From Bacillus sp. DNRA2 (GTDB taxonomy: Bacteria > Bacillota > Bacilli > Bacillales > Cytobacillaceae), in contig NZ_JABAIT010000001.1 of the NCBI RefSeq assembly GCF_012843265.1, forward strand, positions 310,001-374,000: a stretch of DNA of 64,000 bases. The letters run 5' to 3'. Below, one piece after another: positions 15,131-24,413 of this stretch. The position numbers and the translations under genes were made by a program. How positions within the stretch are numbered: position 1 is the stretch's first letter; the number at the start of each line of letters is the position of its first letter. Below the pieces are notes generated by a model. The model saw nothing but the letters and a program-made list of their open reading frames with translations. It did no database searches and was not told the origin of the DNA.

Positions 15131-15898
15131 ATGAGAACCATTGTTGAGGCAAGCGGAATTAAAAAAGTTTATGGCTCAAAAGGTGTCATTGTAAATGCTT
15201 TAAATGAAATTGATTTAACGGTTCAAGAGGGTGAATTTGTCGGGATCATGGGACCGTCAGGATCGGGAAAAACGACCTTGCTAAACGTATTGGCAACCAT
15301 TGATGAACCGACATCAGGAAGCATCAACGTTGATGGAACTAATATTTTAAAGATGAACGAAGCGCAATTATCAGAATTTCGACGCGACAAATTAGGATTT
15401 ATTTTTCAAGACTACAATTTGCTCGATACATTAACCGTCAAGGAAAATATTGTGTTGCCTCTGGCTTTGGCTAAAATCAATACCACCAAATTAGAGGAAG
15501 ACGTTGCTCGTGTTGCTGATAAGTTTGGTATTACCTCGATTTTAGAAAAATACCCATATCAAATTTCAGGAGGACAAAAGCAACGTACAGCAGCAGCGCG
15601 GGCAATTGTGTCCAGGCCTAGCTTGATCCTCGCTGATGAGCCAACTGGGGCGCTAGATTCGAAGTCGGCAACAGATTTGTTGGAAAGCTTAAAAGGTTTG
15701 AGCGAACATGATCATGCGACCATTTTAATGGTGACCCACGATGCGTTTGCCGCCAGCTATTGTCAACGAGTCATCTTTATTAAGGACGGAAAATTATTCA
15801 CCGAGCTTGTTAAAGGTAAGGGAACTCGTAAGGAATTTTTTCAAAAAGTTTTAGATGTATTGTCGGCACTTGGGGGTGGTGCAGGTGACGTTATTTAG
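15131..15898 (+). CDS. BceA-like ABC transporter ATPase
   Basis: 255 residues, MacB/BceA-type ATPase. Walker [12 protein letters not shown] (about 44-54), Q loop [12 protein letters not shown], signature [14 protein letters not shown], Walker [14 protein letters not shown] and the H-loop [10 protein letters not shown]. The 3' end overlaps the first permease by 14 bases. It energises the peptide-detoxifying permease(s) that follow; with two permeases and one ATPase it may serve both. TGGAGG lies 11 bases before the ATG. Confidence 0.92.
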   Translation: MRTIVEASGIKKVYGSKGVIVNALNEIDLTVQEGEFVGIMGPSGSGKTTLLNVLATIDEPTSGSINVDGTNILKMNEAQLSEFRRDKLGFIFQDYNLLDTLTVKENIVLPLALAKINTTKLEEDVARVADKFGITSILEKYPYQISGGQKQRTAAARAIVSRPSLILADEPTGALDSKSATDLLESLKGLSEHDHATILMVTHDAFAASYCQRVIFIKDGKLFTELVKGKGTRKEFFQKVLDVLSALGGGAGDVI

Positions 15899-17801
15899 GT
15901 TGATGAAGAAAAACATGCTTGGTAATGTTAAAAGCTACCTGCTTTACTTCTTTTCAATGATTTTCAGCGTTGTGATTTATTTTACATTTGTATCGCTGCG
16001 ATTTAGCCCGGATATTCAGTCGAGTATTGAATCATGGGATGTAATGGAATCAGTATTTTTTCAGGCATCTTTGCTATTAATTTTATTTGTGTCTGTTTTT
16101 ATACTCTATTCAAATTCCTTTTTTACAAAAAAACGAAAGAAGGAAGTTGGCTTATACTCCTTGTTTGGGGTGAGGAAAAAAACGATTGGGAAACTGCTTT
16201 TTTATGAAAATTTAATCATGGGTATTTCGGCCATTGTTGTAGGGGTCTTACTTGGGGCGATCCTGTCGAAATTATTTGCAATGATTCTACTTAAACTGAT
16301 GGACATACCAGTTAATATCAGTTTTGGTATCTCAATCAAAGCCATTTTAAATACCATGGTTGTATTTCTTTGTCTCATCATCTTTACCTCAATACAGGCA
16401 TATCGTTTAATCTTTCGTTTTTCGTTAATTCATTTATTTCAGGCTGAAAACAGAGGCGAACAAGTACCACGAGCGTCAATTATCAGTGCCGTTATGGCTG
16501 TTGTCCTGCTAGATTCCAGCTATTGGATTATTTTTGAATCGATTATCGAAGAACCAAGAATACAATTACTGCTTTTCTTAGTCGGCATTGTAGCTGGTAC
16601 GTTTCTTTTATTCCGATCCTTAATCGTGTTCATATTAAAGGCCGCGCAAAAGAATAAGACGAGCTATTATAAAGGAATGAATTTGATTACGACTTCACAG
16701 TTGTTGTATCGAGTTAAAGGATATCAGACGACCTTAACAATGATTTCTTTACTTAGTGCTGTTACTTTATGTTCGATCAGTATCGGTTACGGAAGTTACT
16801 ATAATGTTGAAAAGAGTGCTGTGAAATTTATGCCATTTAGCTATAGTCATTTTTCAATAAATGATAACTTTGATCGACAGGTAGAGAGGATAATTGAAAA
16901 TGATGAAGCGCATCCTATCACGGCTAAGCTAGATATTCCAATTATCACGCTTAAAGGAAACCTATCCAGGCTTCCTTATACTCCATATGGCTACAAACCA
17001 GAAGATGTTCCGGTAAATCTGATTTCAGTCGCCACTTTTAATCAAATTCAAAAATCTCTACAACGTGATGAAATCATTCAGCTTACAGGGAATGAAGCAG
17101 TAGCGATTCGGCCATGGCAGGATAACACCGCTGAAGACTACTCCAATAAAACTTTGAAACTTATCACAAATGAAGATTCTATCAATTTGACAATTGAGAA
17201 GATGATGGAAGATCGTGTTCTATATTGGAGCTCTCCAGATATGAATTTCGTTGTGAGTGATGAGCTTTTTGCTGAGCTTGGAAAAACAAATCAGTCACTT
17301 TTGTTAAAGTCCTATAAGGTTAAAGATGAAAAGACAACTGAGGAAACGGCAAATAAATTGATTCAGCTTGGTAAAAGCAAATCCCAGCTTTCCACTTTTT
17401 ATGGAACCTATAAAAATGAATTACAGTCCTCTGGAATGGATATTTTTCTGTTAGGGTTTTTGGGGCTTGTGTTTCTTGCAGCGACTGGCAGCATTATTTA
17501 CTTTAAACAACTTTCAGAAGCGCAACTTGATCAAAATCGTTATAAAATCCTTCGTAAACTAGGAGTAAGTAAAAGACAAGTTCTTAAAACTGTAGCGAAG
17601 CAAACGATGTTCGTGTTCATGTTACCGTTTATAATTGGCATCTTGCATTGTATCGTTATTTTAAAAGCAATCTTTGGTGTTGATTTAATGGAGGCTAATG
17701 TTCTTGCACCTGTCCTTGCTTCGTTTGGTGCATATTTGCTTATATATTTGGTTTACTATTTGTTTACGGTTAATTCTTACAACCAAATTGTCAATTCATA
17801 A
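15885..17801 (+). CDS. BceB-like ABC permease, first tandem copy
   Basis: 638 residues from GTG 15885; this start gives [14 protein letters not shown], aligning with MTLFQLAMKNIKGN of the next gene. About ten membrane helices with a large extracellular region (about 300-500) between helices seven and eight, the layout of BceB permeases that recognise peptide antibiotics or their lipid-II-cycle complexes. FtsX-type segments occur near GVLLGAILSKLFAMILLKLM and at the end (FLGLVFLAATGSIIYFKQL). The extracellular domain has diverged strongly from that of its tandem partner while the membrane parts remain alike, which suggests different ligands. Confidence 0.9.
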   Translation: MTLFRLMKKNMLGNVKSYLLYFFSMIFSVVIYFTFVSLRFSPDIQSSIESWDVMESVFFQASLLLILFVSVFILYSNSFFTKKRKKEVGLYSLFGVRKKTIGKLLFYENLIMGISAIVVGVLLGAILSKLFAMILLKLMDIPVNISFGISIKAILNTMVVFLCLIIFTSIQAYRLIFRFSLIHLFQAENRGEQVPRASIISAVMAVVLLDSSYWIIFESIIEEPRIQLLLFLVGIVAGTFLLFRSLIVFILKAAQKNKTSYYKGMNLITTSQLLYRVKGYQTTLTMISLLSAVTLCSISIGYGSYYNVEKSAVKFMPFSYSHFSINDNFDRQVERIIENDEAHPITAKLDIPIITLKGNLSRLPYTPYGYKPEDVPVNLISVATFNQIQKSLQRDEIIQLTGNEAVAIRPWQDNTAEDYSNKTLKLITNEDSINLTIEKMMEDRVLYWSSPDMNFVVSDELFAELGKTNQSLLLKSYKVKDEKTTEETANKLIQLGKSKSQLSTFYGTYKNELQSSGMDIFLLGFLGLVFLAATGSIIYFKQLSEAQLDQNRYKILRKLGVSKRQVLKTVAKQTMFVFMLPFIIGILHCIVILKAIFGVDLMEANVLAPVLASFGAYLLIYLVYYLFTVNSYNQIVNS

Positions 17802-17819
17802 TAGATGGAGGTGAATATG

Positions 17820-19754
17820 ATGACGTTATTTCAATTAGCAATGAAAAATATCAAGGGGAATTTCAGCAATTACTTGGTTTATTTTACTTCATTGGTATTT
17901 AGTATTGTTATATATTATACGTTTGTGTCGCTCCAATATAGCGAAAAGATTCAGGACAGCATCTTAATTTCAGATTCGATGAAGTTTATGTTTATGGCAT
18001 CGTCATTTGTGTTAATTTTGTTCGTTGCCTTATTTATTCTATATTCCAATTCCTTCTTTATGAGAAAAAGAAAGCGGGAAGTTGGACTTTATTCGATGCT
18101 TGGCTTGCGTAAGAAAACGATTGGTCAAATGCTTTTCTTTGAAAACGTGATGATGGGGCTTATTGCTCTTGTGATTGGCATTTTGCTCGGTACATTGTTA
18201 TCAAAATTGTTTGCGATGATCTTAGTCAAGTTAATGGGGGCGTCGGCAGAGGTCGATTTTGGTATTTCCCTGATGGCAATCGGGCAGACGGTTTTAGTTT
18301 TTATGATTTTGATTTTGTTCACCTCAATTCAAGGCTATCGGATGATTTATCGTTATAAATTAATCGAATTATTTCAGGCTGAGAAAAAAGGGGAAGATGC
18401 ACCAAAGTCTTCAGTACTTTCAACAGTTGTCGGACTCATACTTCTAGGTGTGAGTTACTGGTTAATTTTACGACCATTTCCTGAGGAATTATCTGAAACA
18501 TATATTTTTACGAATTACGGAATTGCTCTCTTAATGCTTGTAGTTGGTACAGATTTATTTTTCCGCTTTGTGACCGTTTTTCTTTTGAAATGGTCTCAGA
18601 AAAATAAACATCGTTACTACCGAGGCACCAATTTAATTGAAACAACGCAGCTATTGCATCGGATTAAGGGAAATGCTCGTACCTTCAGTATGATTGCTTT
18701 AATGAGCGGGGCAACGATTAGCTTTTTTGGTGCAACTTATAGTGGTTACTATAGTAATGAGCAAAGCACCAAGGATGTTGTGCCATTTAGTTACAGTCAT
18801 CTGTCCAAAGGTGAGGAGTTTGACCAGAAAGTCGAACAGGTAATTGCCAGTGATAAGGAGCATCCAATTATCGCTCAGTTAGATATAGCGGTGATTAACG
18901 TTGAAGGTAAGCTTGACTTTAAATTGGACTATGAAACTGGAGCCGGACCGTTTCAAGTTATTTCGGAAACGACAATGAATCAAGTTATGGAAGCTTTGGA
19001 TCGAGATGGGGAAGACATTTCGTTGTCAGGGAATGAGGCCGCGGCAATTAAACCACGGTTCACCAAGTTTACTGCTGCTGATTTTGCGGGAAAAAATTTT
19101 GTGTTACGGCTGCCAGACCGAAATGAACAGTATACATTTGTCACGATGCTTGATGGAAGCATATTGCCATTTGCTTATCCTGATTTTGTGGTTGTAGTAA
19201 GCGATGAAAGATTTGTTGAATTAAGTGAAGGGATGAGGCCGCTCAACTACAAGGTTTATGAAGTTAAGGGTGAAAATAGTGCTGCAGAAACGTCAGCTGC
19301 GGTGAATGAGTTGGTCGGCAAGGATTTTCAAACTTACTCCGCTTACTATTCCGAATATAAAGAGGGCATGGAAGGGAACGCACTCATGCTGTTCATCCTT
19401 GGCTTTTTGGGACTGGTGTTTCTCGGTGCAACGGGTAGCATTATTTATTTTAAACAGTTAACTGAGGCAACTGAGTCAAAGCAGGATTATGCTATTTTAC
19501 GGAAGATAGGTGTGAATACAAAGGGTATTCGTCACACTATCAACAAGCAAATGTTGTTCGTATTCGGACTCCCGTTAACAGTAGGGATTTTGCATGGCTG
19601 TGTGATATTAAAATTCACGAGTAACTTTATCTCCGATTTGATAGGGATTAGTTTGGTTGTGCCAATCGTTTCAGCAATGGCAGCATTTGTGATGATATAT
19701 TTGGGTTATTACCTAATGACAGTGAATACCTACAATCGAATTGTGAATAGCTAG
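17820..19754 (+). CDS. BceB-like ABC permease, second tandem copy
   Basis: 644 residues. The start at ATG 17820 follows GGAGG by eight bases. It shares topology and long identical stretches with the preceding permease (ILYSNSFF, LFAMIL, FLGLVFL, GSIIYFKQL), so the pair arose by tandem duplication; the extracellular domain (about 300-500) is much less similar. It is 18 bp after the first copy and ends the operon before a strong terminator. Whether it forms a separate transporter with the shared ATPase, a heterodimer with the first copy, or a sensor only is not decidable from sequence. Confidence 0.9.
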   Translation: MTLFQLAMKNIKGNFSNYLVYFTSLVFSIVIYYTFVSLQYSEKIQDSILISDSMKFMFMASSFVLILFVALFILYSNSFFMRKRKREVGLYSMLGLRKKTIGQMLFFENVMMGLIALVIGILLGTLLSKLFAMILVKLMGASAEVDFGISLMAIGQTVLVFMILILFTSIQGYRMIYRYKLIELFQAEKKGEDAPKSSVLSTVVGLILLGVSYWLILRPFPEELSETYIFTNYGIALLMLVVGTDLFFRFVTVFLLKWSQKNKHRYYRGTNLIETTQLLHRIKGNARTFSMIALMSGATISFFGATYSGYYSNEQSTKDVVPFSYSHLSKGEEFDQKVEQVIASDKEHPIIAQLDIAVINVEGKLDFKLDYETGAGPFQVISETTMNQVMEALDRDGEDISLSGNEAAAIKPRFTKFTAADFAGKNFVLRLPDRNEQYTFVTMLDGSILPFAYPDFVVVVSDERFVELSEGMRPLNYKVYEVKGENSAAETSAAVNELVGKDFQTYSAYYSEYKEGMEGNALMLFILGFLGLVFLGATGSIIYFKQLTEATESKQDYAILRKIGVNTKGIRHTINKQMLFVFGLPLTVGILHGCVILKFTSNFISDLIGISLVVPIVSAMAAFVMIYLGYYLMTVNTYNRIVNS

Positions 19755-19761
19755 AGCTATA

Positions 19762-19800
19762 AAAAGGAGAAGGATTAAAAAATTCTCCTTTTCTTTTTTA
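19762..19800 (+). terminator. Terminator of the BceAB-like operon
   Basis: AAAGGAGAA and TTCTCCTTT with an AT-rich loop, followed by TCTTTTTTAT, eight bases past the stop. Confidence 0.85.
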
Positions 19801-19959
19801 TAGTTTTTACTATGGAAATTAAAAAAACAATAAAATTAGACAAAATGATTTAAATTTTGCAATAAATAGTCTTATAATAGGACAAGGGGTATTTGTATTA
19901 ATTTTTATATGGAAATAGGAATTACAAATTCAGATTTATAAGGGGAGAGTTTAGGTAAG

Positions 19960-20151
19960 ATGTATATTGTATTGGTAGTCATGCTGGTTCTTGCTTGTGC
20001 AACTTTGTTTGGCAGTGGGTATTATCTTGCGATTATTAAAGAAAAAATGGGCAGAACGGTATTAATTGCCATTCCAATTGCTATCGGTGTCTTTATGTTT
20101 AATGTTATTTGGGCCTTAGTAGAACTTGGTAAATCACCTCATTGGCAATAA
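19960..20151 (+). CDS. Small two-span membrane protein, unknown
   Basis: 63 residues: helix one (about 2-26, MYIVLVVMLVLACATLFGSGYY split by a small-residue patch), a short charged loop IKEKMGR, helix two (33-53), then a short tail. I do not recognise the family. It is convincingly expressed: GGGGAG lies upstream of the ATG, a TATAAT is present at 19873, and a strong terminator follows. It has no operon partner; the BceAB-like operon ends with its own terminator before it. Confidence 0.7.
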   Translation: MYIVLVVMLVLACATLFGSGYYLAIIKEKMGRTVLIAIPIAIGVFMFNVIWALVELGKSPHWQ

Positions 20152-20174
20152 TTCATTTGTTATATGTTTTAGAT

Positions 20175-20213
20175 AGCCTTCATTCCTTTTCAGGGGAATG
20201 GAGGCTTTTTTTT
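20175..20213 (+). terminator. Terminator after the small membrane protein gene
   Basis: AGCCTTCATTCC pairs with GGAATGGAGGCT, seven-base loop, then TTTTTTTT. Confidence 0.9.
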
Positions 20214-20367
20214 ATTCAAATTGATACGAGCTGCCAAAGTTTTACGGATTCGCCCAATTTCTTTAATGTCTCAGTCAAAGCTTCTTAATAGTTTGGACAT
20301 ACTTAATGCTTAAAATTTCATTATGTAATGAAAGAAGATAAATTTATCAAGTTAGGAGAATCGTGAT

Positions 20368-21300
20368 TTGAAAAAGAAAATCCTGTATGTTCAATATGGT
20401 CTGGATTTGATCATGGGCGTAACCTTTGCGTTATTTTACAATGACCGTGTGCTAGGAGGATTGGCCTTTCATGAAATTGCCGGGCTTGCCATTTGCGGTG
20501 CTATTCTGGCCCACGTCTTATTTAATGTGAAATGGGTGAAGAATGTTACGTTAAAATTGTTCAATCGTAAGCTGTCATGGAAAACACGAATTAGCTATTT
20601 ATTAAATTTACTCTTATTGGTGGCCATGATAGCGATTATTGTAACAGGAATTATCATTTCAAGGGTTGTTTTCCCAAACCTATCAATCGGAAACGAGCGT
20701 TGGATACAAATGCTCCATATTTCAGTTTCTTATATTACGCTGGTTTTAGTTGCTGTTCATACCGGACTTCATTGGCAATGGGTCATCCAGCTTTCGAAAA
20801 AAATCTTCAAGGTTAAAGCTCTTCCGAATTGGTTTGATTATGGTGTGAAAATGGCGGTTGTAGCTCTGTTTCTATTTGGTGCTTTTGAAATGTATGCGAC
20901 TGGCTTTGGATCACACTTAGCTTCCTCCGCTAATATTTTTACCGGTACACAGCAAGTGCAATTTGAAGGTCAAAAAGGTCGAGGATTTGAAAGAGGTCAA
21001 TTTGGAGAAAATGGTCAGCCACCTGAAGGCTTTAATGGTGAAAAGCCATCAAGACCAGATTCAGGCTTTAGCGATAATGACGACATGCCAACACCTCCTG
21101 ATGGAGATTTCCAAGGAAATGATGATGAACAAAGCGGCTTTCATGGTGATGAAATGAGACGTGAAAAGGGCAGATTTGGCGAAAGCCCTAGTGCTTTAGG
21201 AGTCATTGCTACTTACTTTGGTATCATGGCGGTGTTTGTGATTCTTACCCACTACTTAGGAAAAATCAAGCTAAAGCGCAAAGAGAGTCCACTGATGTAA
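20368..21300 (+). CDS. DUF4405 heme-type membrane protein with acidic outer segment
   Basis: 310 residues. Five membrane helices (about 8-24, 35-52, 73-97, 112-130, 155-175) precede a 75-residue low-complexity segment (about 195-275) rich in Gly, Asp, Glu, Pro and Phe, then a final helix (278-298). Histidines in FHEIAG, LAHVLFN, MLHISVSY and VHTGLHW lie in or near helices as in cytochrome b561/DUF4405 proteins and probably bind heme. TTG start, eight bases after AGGAG. It is cotranscribed with the YknXYZ-like exporter 55 bp downstream; a redox or sensory role in that system is inferred. Confidence 0.82.
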   Translation: MKKKILYVQYGLDLIMGVTFALFYNDRVLGGLAFHEIAGLAICGAILAHVLFNVKWVKNVTLKLFNRKLSWKTRISYLLNLLLLVAMIAIIVTGIIISRVVFPNLSIGNERWIQMLHISVSYITLVLVAVHTGLHWQWVIQLSKKIFKVKALPNWFDYGVKMAVVALFLFGAFEMYATGFGSHLASSANIFTGTQQVQFEGQKGRGFERGQFGENGQPPEGFNGEKPSRPDSGFSDNDDMPTPPDGDFQGNDDEQSGFHGDEMRREKGRFGESPSALGVIATYFGIMAVFVILTHYLGKIKLKRKESPLM

Positions 21301-21355
21301 TCGATGAAGGATTCAATTGATAGACTCCAAAATATGTTAAGAAGGGACGAAGAAC

Positions 21356-22393
21356 ATGAAAAAATGGATCATTAGTATCGTGGTCGTCATCGTTGTTGCT
21401 AGTGGTGGATTTGCAGCATACAACTATTTTACCAATAAAAACGAAACGGCCGCATCTCCAGCGATTCAAACCCAAACAACTGCTGCGGAATTGGGTAATG
21501 TGGAAGTCACTGTGAGTGGAACTGGGAACATTTCTGCTGAAAATAAAGAAGCAATTACGGCTGAAGGAAATGCAACGGTTGAGGCTGTGAATGTCGCAGT
21601 GGGGGATACAGTGACAGCAGGAGATGAACTACTTACGTTTGTTGATGACAAAATAGACCCAATTGTTGCTCCTTTTTCAGGTGAAATTACTGCATTAAAC
21701 GTTGACGTTGATGGTAACGTTCAAATGGGAACTGAGCTAATTACGGTAACGGACTACAACAACCTTGAAATGATTGTCAATGTTGATGAATTAGATATTA
21801 GTAAAGTACAGGTTGGACAAACCGCAAAAGTTGAAGTAAGTGCGCTGAGTGATAAGGAGTTTACTGGAACGGTTACAAGTGTTGCCAAAGAGGCAAATGA
21901 AGATTCAACCAGTTCTACGGCTAAATATCAGGTGAATATTAAGATTAACGAACCAACCGAAATTAAAATCGGAATGACCGCGGAAGCAACGATTACGATT
22001 GATAAAAAGGAAAATGTGTTAACCGTACCAGTCGCAGCGATTCAAAAACAGGATGATCAATACTATGTGCTGATTCCTTCTAAGGATCAAGCTGCTACTT
22101 CTGCTCAAACCGAAAGCTCAACAAATGATCAGAACAAAACACAACAAACCATCCAAACGAAGCAACAAACTATTGAAATCGGACTTCAAACCGACACTTT
22201 GGTTGAAATTGTGAGCGGACTTACTGAGGGAGATGAGGTCGTGCTACCAACACTTAACTCCAATAATAGTAATAACCAAAATCAAAAAAACATGATCCAA
22301 GGTGGATTCTTTAACGGCGGCAACATGGGACAAGGTGGTATGCCTCCTGGTGATCGTAGCGGAATGCGTAACCAAGGAGGAACTGGACAATGA
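21356..22393 (+). CDS. YknX/MacA-like membrane-fusion subunit of an ABC exporter
   Basis: 345 residues. One N-terminal membrane anchor (4-24), a biotinyl-lipoyl hybrid split by a short hairpin (GDTVTAGDELLTF ... IVAPFSGEIT), a beta-barrel region (VDELDISKVQVGQTAKVEV) and a membrane-proximal domain with VLTVPVAAIQ. The C-terminal 40 residues are Asn/Gln/Gly/Met-rich (SNNQNQKNMIQGGFFNGG). In monoderms such subunits sit outside the membrane and bind the MacB-like permease. The ATGA overlap with the next gene couples translation. In B. subtilis the YknWXYZ system protects against the SDP toxin; substrate identity here is unknown. Confidence 0.9.
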   Translation: MKKWIISIVVVIVVASGGFAAYNYFTNKNETAASPAIQTQTTAAELGNVEVTVSGTGNISAENKEAITAEGNATVEAVNVAVGDTVTAGDELLTFVDDKIDPIVAPFSGEITALNVDVDGNVQMGTELITVTDYNNLEMIVNVDELDISKVQVGQTAKVEVSALSDKEFTGTVTSVAKEANEDSTSSTAKYQVNIKINEPTEIKIGMTAEATITIDKKENVLTVPVAAIQKQDDQYYVLIPSKDQAATSAQTESSTNDQNKTQQTIQTKQQTIEIGLQTDTLVEIVSGLTEGDEVVLPTLNSNNSNNQNQKNMIQGGFFNGGNMGQGGMPPGDRSGMRNQGGTGQ

Positions 22394-23091
22394 CAAACGA
22401 ACGACCAATAATCGAAATCAAAAGCTTGTCTAAGTATTACAAAATGGGTGGAGAAACGCTGAAAGCTCTGGATGATATTAGCTTTTCTGTCAGAAAAGGC
22501 GACTTTGTCGCGATTATTGGTCCGTCAGGCTCTGGTAAATCAACGCTTATGAATATGATTGGTTGCCTCGATGTCCCAGATCAAGGCGAATATCACCTTG
22601 ATGGAAAAGATGTTTTTTCTTTGAAAAATAACGATTTGGCAGATGTTCGTAATCAAAAAATCGGTTTTATTTTTCAAGCCTTTAACCTTTTGCCAAAGCA
22701 AACGGCGTATGAAAATGTTGAATTGCCACTAATTTATCGGGGCTTGAGTGGGCTTGAGCGGAAAGAAATCGTGATGAGCGCCCTGGAAAAAGTTGGTTTG
22801 GACTCAAGGGCGAGTCATCGCCCCACCGAATTATCAGGTGGACAGCAGCAGCGGGTCGCTATAGCTCGCGCCCTTGCTGGGAATCCTCCCCTCCTGTTGG
22901 CAGACGAACCAACTGGGGCATTAGACAGTAAAACTGGTGCAGAGGTTTTAAAATTAATGAAAGAACTGAATAAACAGGGGCATACGATTGTCCTAATTAC
23001 TCATGACATGGATATTGCCAAACAAGCAAAGCGAATTATCCGTATCCATGACGGTAAGATTTTAGCAAGAGAGGAGGTTGTCTATCATTGA
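22390..23091 (+). CDS. YknY/MacB-type ABC ATPase
   Basis: 233 residues. Walker [13 protein letters not shown] (about 40-51), Q loop [22 protein letters not shown], signature [17 protein letters not shown], Walker [17 protein letters not shown] and [13 protein letters not shown] with the switch His. The LolD/MacB-subfamily assignment is supported by the adjacent FtsX-type permease. It overlaps the adaptor gene by four bases and the permease gene by four bases. Confidence 0.93.
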   Translation: MTNERPIIEIKSLSKYYKMGGETLKALDDISFSVRKGDFVAIIGPSGSGKSTLMNMIGCLDVPDQGEYHLDGKDVFSLKNNDLADVRNQKIGFIFQAFNLLPKQTAYENVELPLIYRGLSGLERKEIVMSALEKVGLDSRASHRPTELSGGQQQRVAIARALAGNPPLLLADEPTGALDSKTGAEVLKLMKELNKQGHTIVLITHDMDIAKQAKRIIRIHDGKILAREEVVYH

Positions 23092-24263
23092 AATTTGGCC
23101 AAGCCTTAAAAATAGCCTTTAAAAATATTTTAGCTAATAAACTCCGCTCGATGTTAACGATGCTCGGAATTATCATCGGTATTTCAGCTGTAATTGCGCT
23201 CGTATCGCTTGGGCAAGGGGCATCAAAATCTGTATCAGATGATATTTCCGGCTTAGGAACAACGAAGGTTTCCATTAACCTATCTGGAAATTCCGAAGAA
23301 GAAATGGTCACGTATGAGGATGTCTTAGCCTTCGAAGATCTTGAAGAGGTGGAGGCAGTCGCACCAACGGTTTCAGGAAGTGGCACGCTAAAGAACGGAA
23401 CAACCAGTATGGATAGCGTGACAATTCAAGGTGTGACCCCATCCTATCAAAATGTTGAAGAAACTTCTGTCCGTTCAGGTCGTTTTGTTTTACCAATTGA
23501 TCAGGACAATCGCAATAAAGTCGTCGTGCTCGGTGCAAATGTGGCAACTGAATTATTTGGTTTTACTGATCCGGTCGATAAGGAAGTCAAAATTGATGGC
23601 TCAACGTTTAGGGTAATCGGCGTCCTTACAGAAGAGGGTGATGAATTACAGGGGTCTGTCGATGACAAAGTCCTTATTCCATTCTCAACAGCCCAACGCT
23701 TTTTAGGACAAACTGTTGTTACCTCAGCTTCGGTGAAGATGACCTCTGAAGATACCGTCGATCGAGGAATGGCGATGATTAAACGTAACTTAAATATTGC
23801 CTTTGGTGGCGATGAATCGAGCTATAGTGTTCGAAATCAGGCAGATATTGCCGAAGCGTTAACCTCTGTAACGGATACGATGACGATGCTGTTGGCCGGA
23901 ATCGCAGGTATATCCTTGATTGTTGGCGGGATTGGTATCATGAATATCATGCTCGTATCAGTAACAGAAAGAACGCGAGAAATCGGGATTCGCAAAGCAA
24001 TAGGTGCGAAAAAGAAAGACATTCTTGGTCAATTTTTAATAGAAGCAATTGTGCTGAGTGGAATTGGCGGAGTGCTTGGTGTGTTAATTGGAATTGGCAG
24101 TGCGCAAATATTGTCAGCAGCGCTTGAGTATGCGGTGGCGATTTCATGGTGGTCGGTCGGTATCGCCGTCAGCTTCTCCGTATTAATCGGTGTCGTGTTC
24201 GGCATCTTTCCAGCCAACAAAGCAGCCAACCTTAGCCCGCTCGAAGCATTGCGCTATCAATAG
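23088..24263 (+). CDS. YknZ/MacB-type ABC permease (FtsX fold)
   Basis: 391 residues starting at TTG 23088, overlapping the ATPase stop. Four membrane helices: one near the N terminus (18-41, with the typical LRSMLTMLGIIIGISAVIALV), a 200-residue extracellular core (MacB_PCD, about 45-255), then three helices at the C terminus (270-292, 318-345, 352-372). ERTREIGIRKAIGAKKKDILGQFLIEAI is the classic coupling motif before helix three. Completes the adaptor-ATPase-permease exporter. Confidence 0.93.
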   Translation: MKFGQALKIAFKNILANKLRSMLTMLGIIIGISAVIALVSLGQGASKSVSDDISGLGTTKVSINLSGNSEEEMVTYEDVLAFEDLEEVEAVAPTVSGSGTLKNGTTSMDSVTIQGVTPSYQNVEETSVRSGRFVLPIDQDNRNKVVVLGANVATELFGFTDPVDKEVKIDGSTFRVIGVLTEEGDELQGSVDDKVLIPFSTAQRFLGQTVVTSASVKMTSEDTVDRGMAMIKRNLNIAFGGDESSYSVRNQADIAEALTSVTDTMTMLLAGIAGISLIVGGIGIMNIMLVSVTERTREIGIRKAIGAKKKDILGQFLIEAIVLSGIGGVLGVLIGIGSAQILSAALEYAVAISWWSVGIAVSFSVLIGVVFGIFPANKAANLSPLEALRYQ

Positions 24264-24264
24264 A

Positions 24265-24297
24265 AAAAGTAGAGGATTCGTGTCCTCTACTTTTTTG
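24265..24297 (+). terminator. Terminator between convergent exporter and C39 genes
   Basis: AAAGTAGAGGA and TCCTCTACTTT with a six-base loop; T-runs flank both sides (TTTTTTG on plus, TTTTTCT on minus), so it can serve both directions. Confidence 0.88.
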
Positions 24298-24331
24298 TTG
24301 TGTGGCTGGTAAAATTAGAATTGTTTTAATG

Positions 24332-24391
24332 TACGGATAGAGTGGTGGAATCCACGGATAAAACTCGAGATCCACGGATAAAACGCCACGT
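24332..24391. repeat. Phased-word island 1: CACGGATAAAAC, 20-bp period
   Basis: Three units start exactly 20 bp apart: a degenerate TACGGATAGAG at 24332, then CCACGGATAAAAC at 24352 and again at 24372. It lies in the gene-free strip past the bidirectional terminator. It shares the GGATAAA core and the two-turn spacing with the islands at 33.4 and 37.9 kb. Confidence 0.7.
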
Positions 24392-24413
24392 CATGTCACG
24401 GCGCACACATCCA

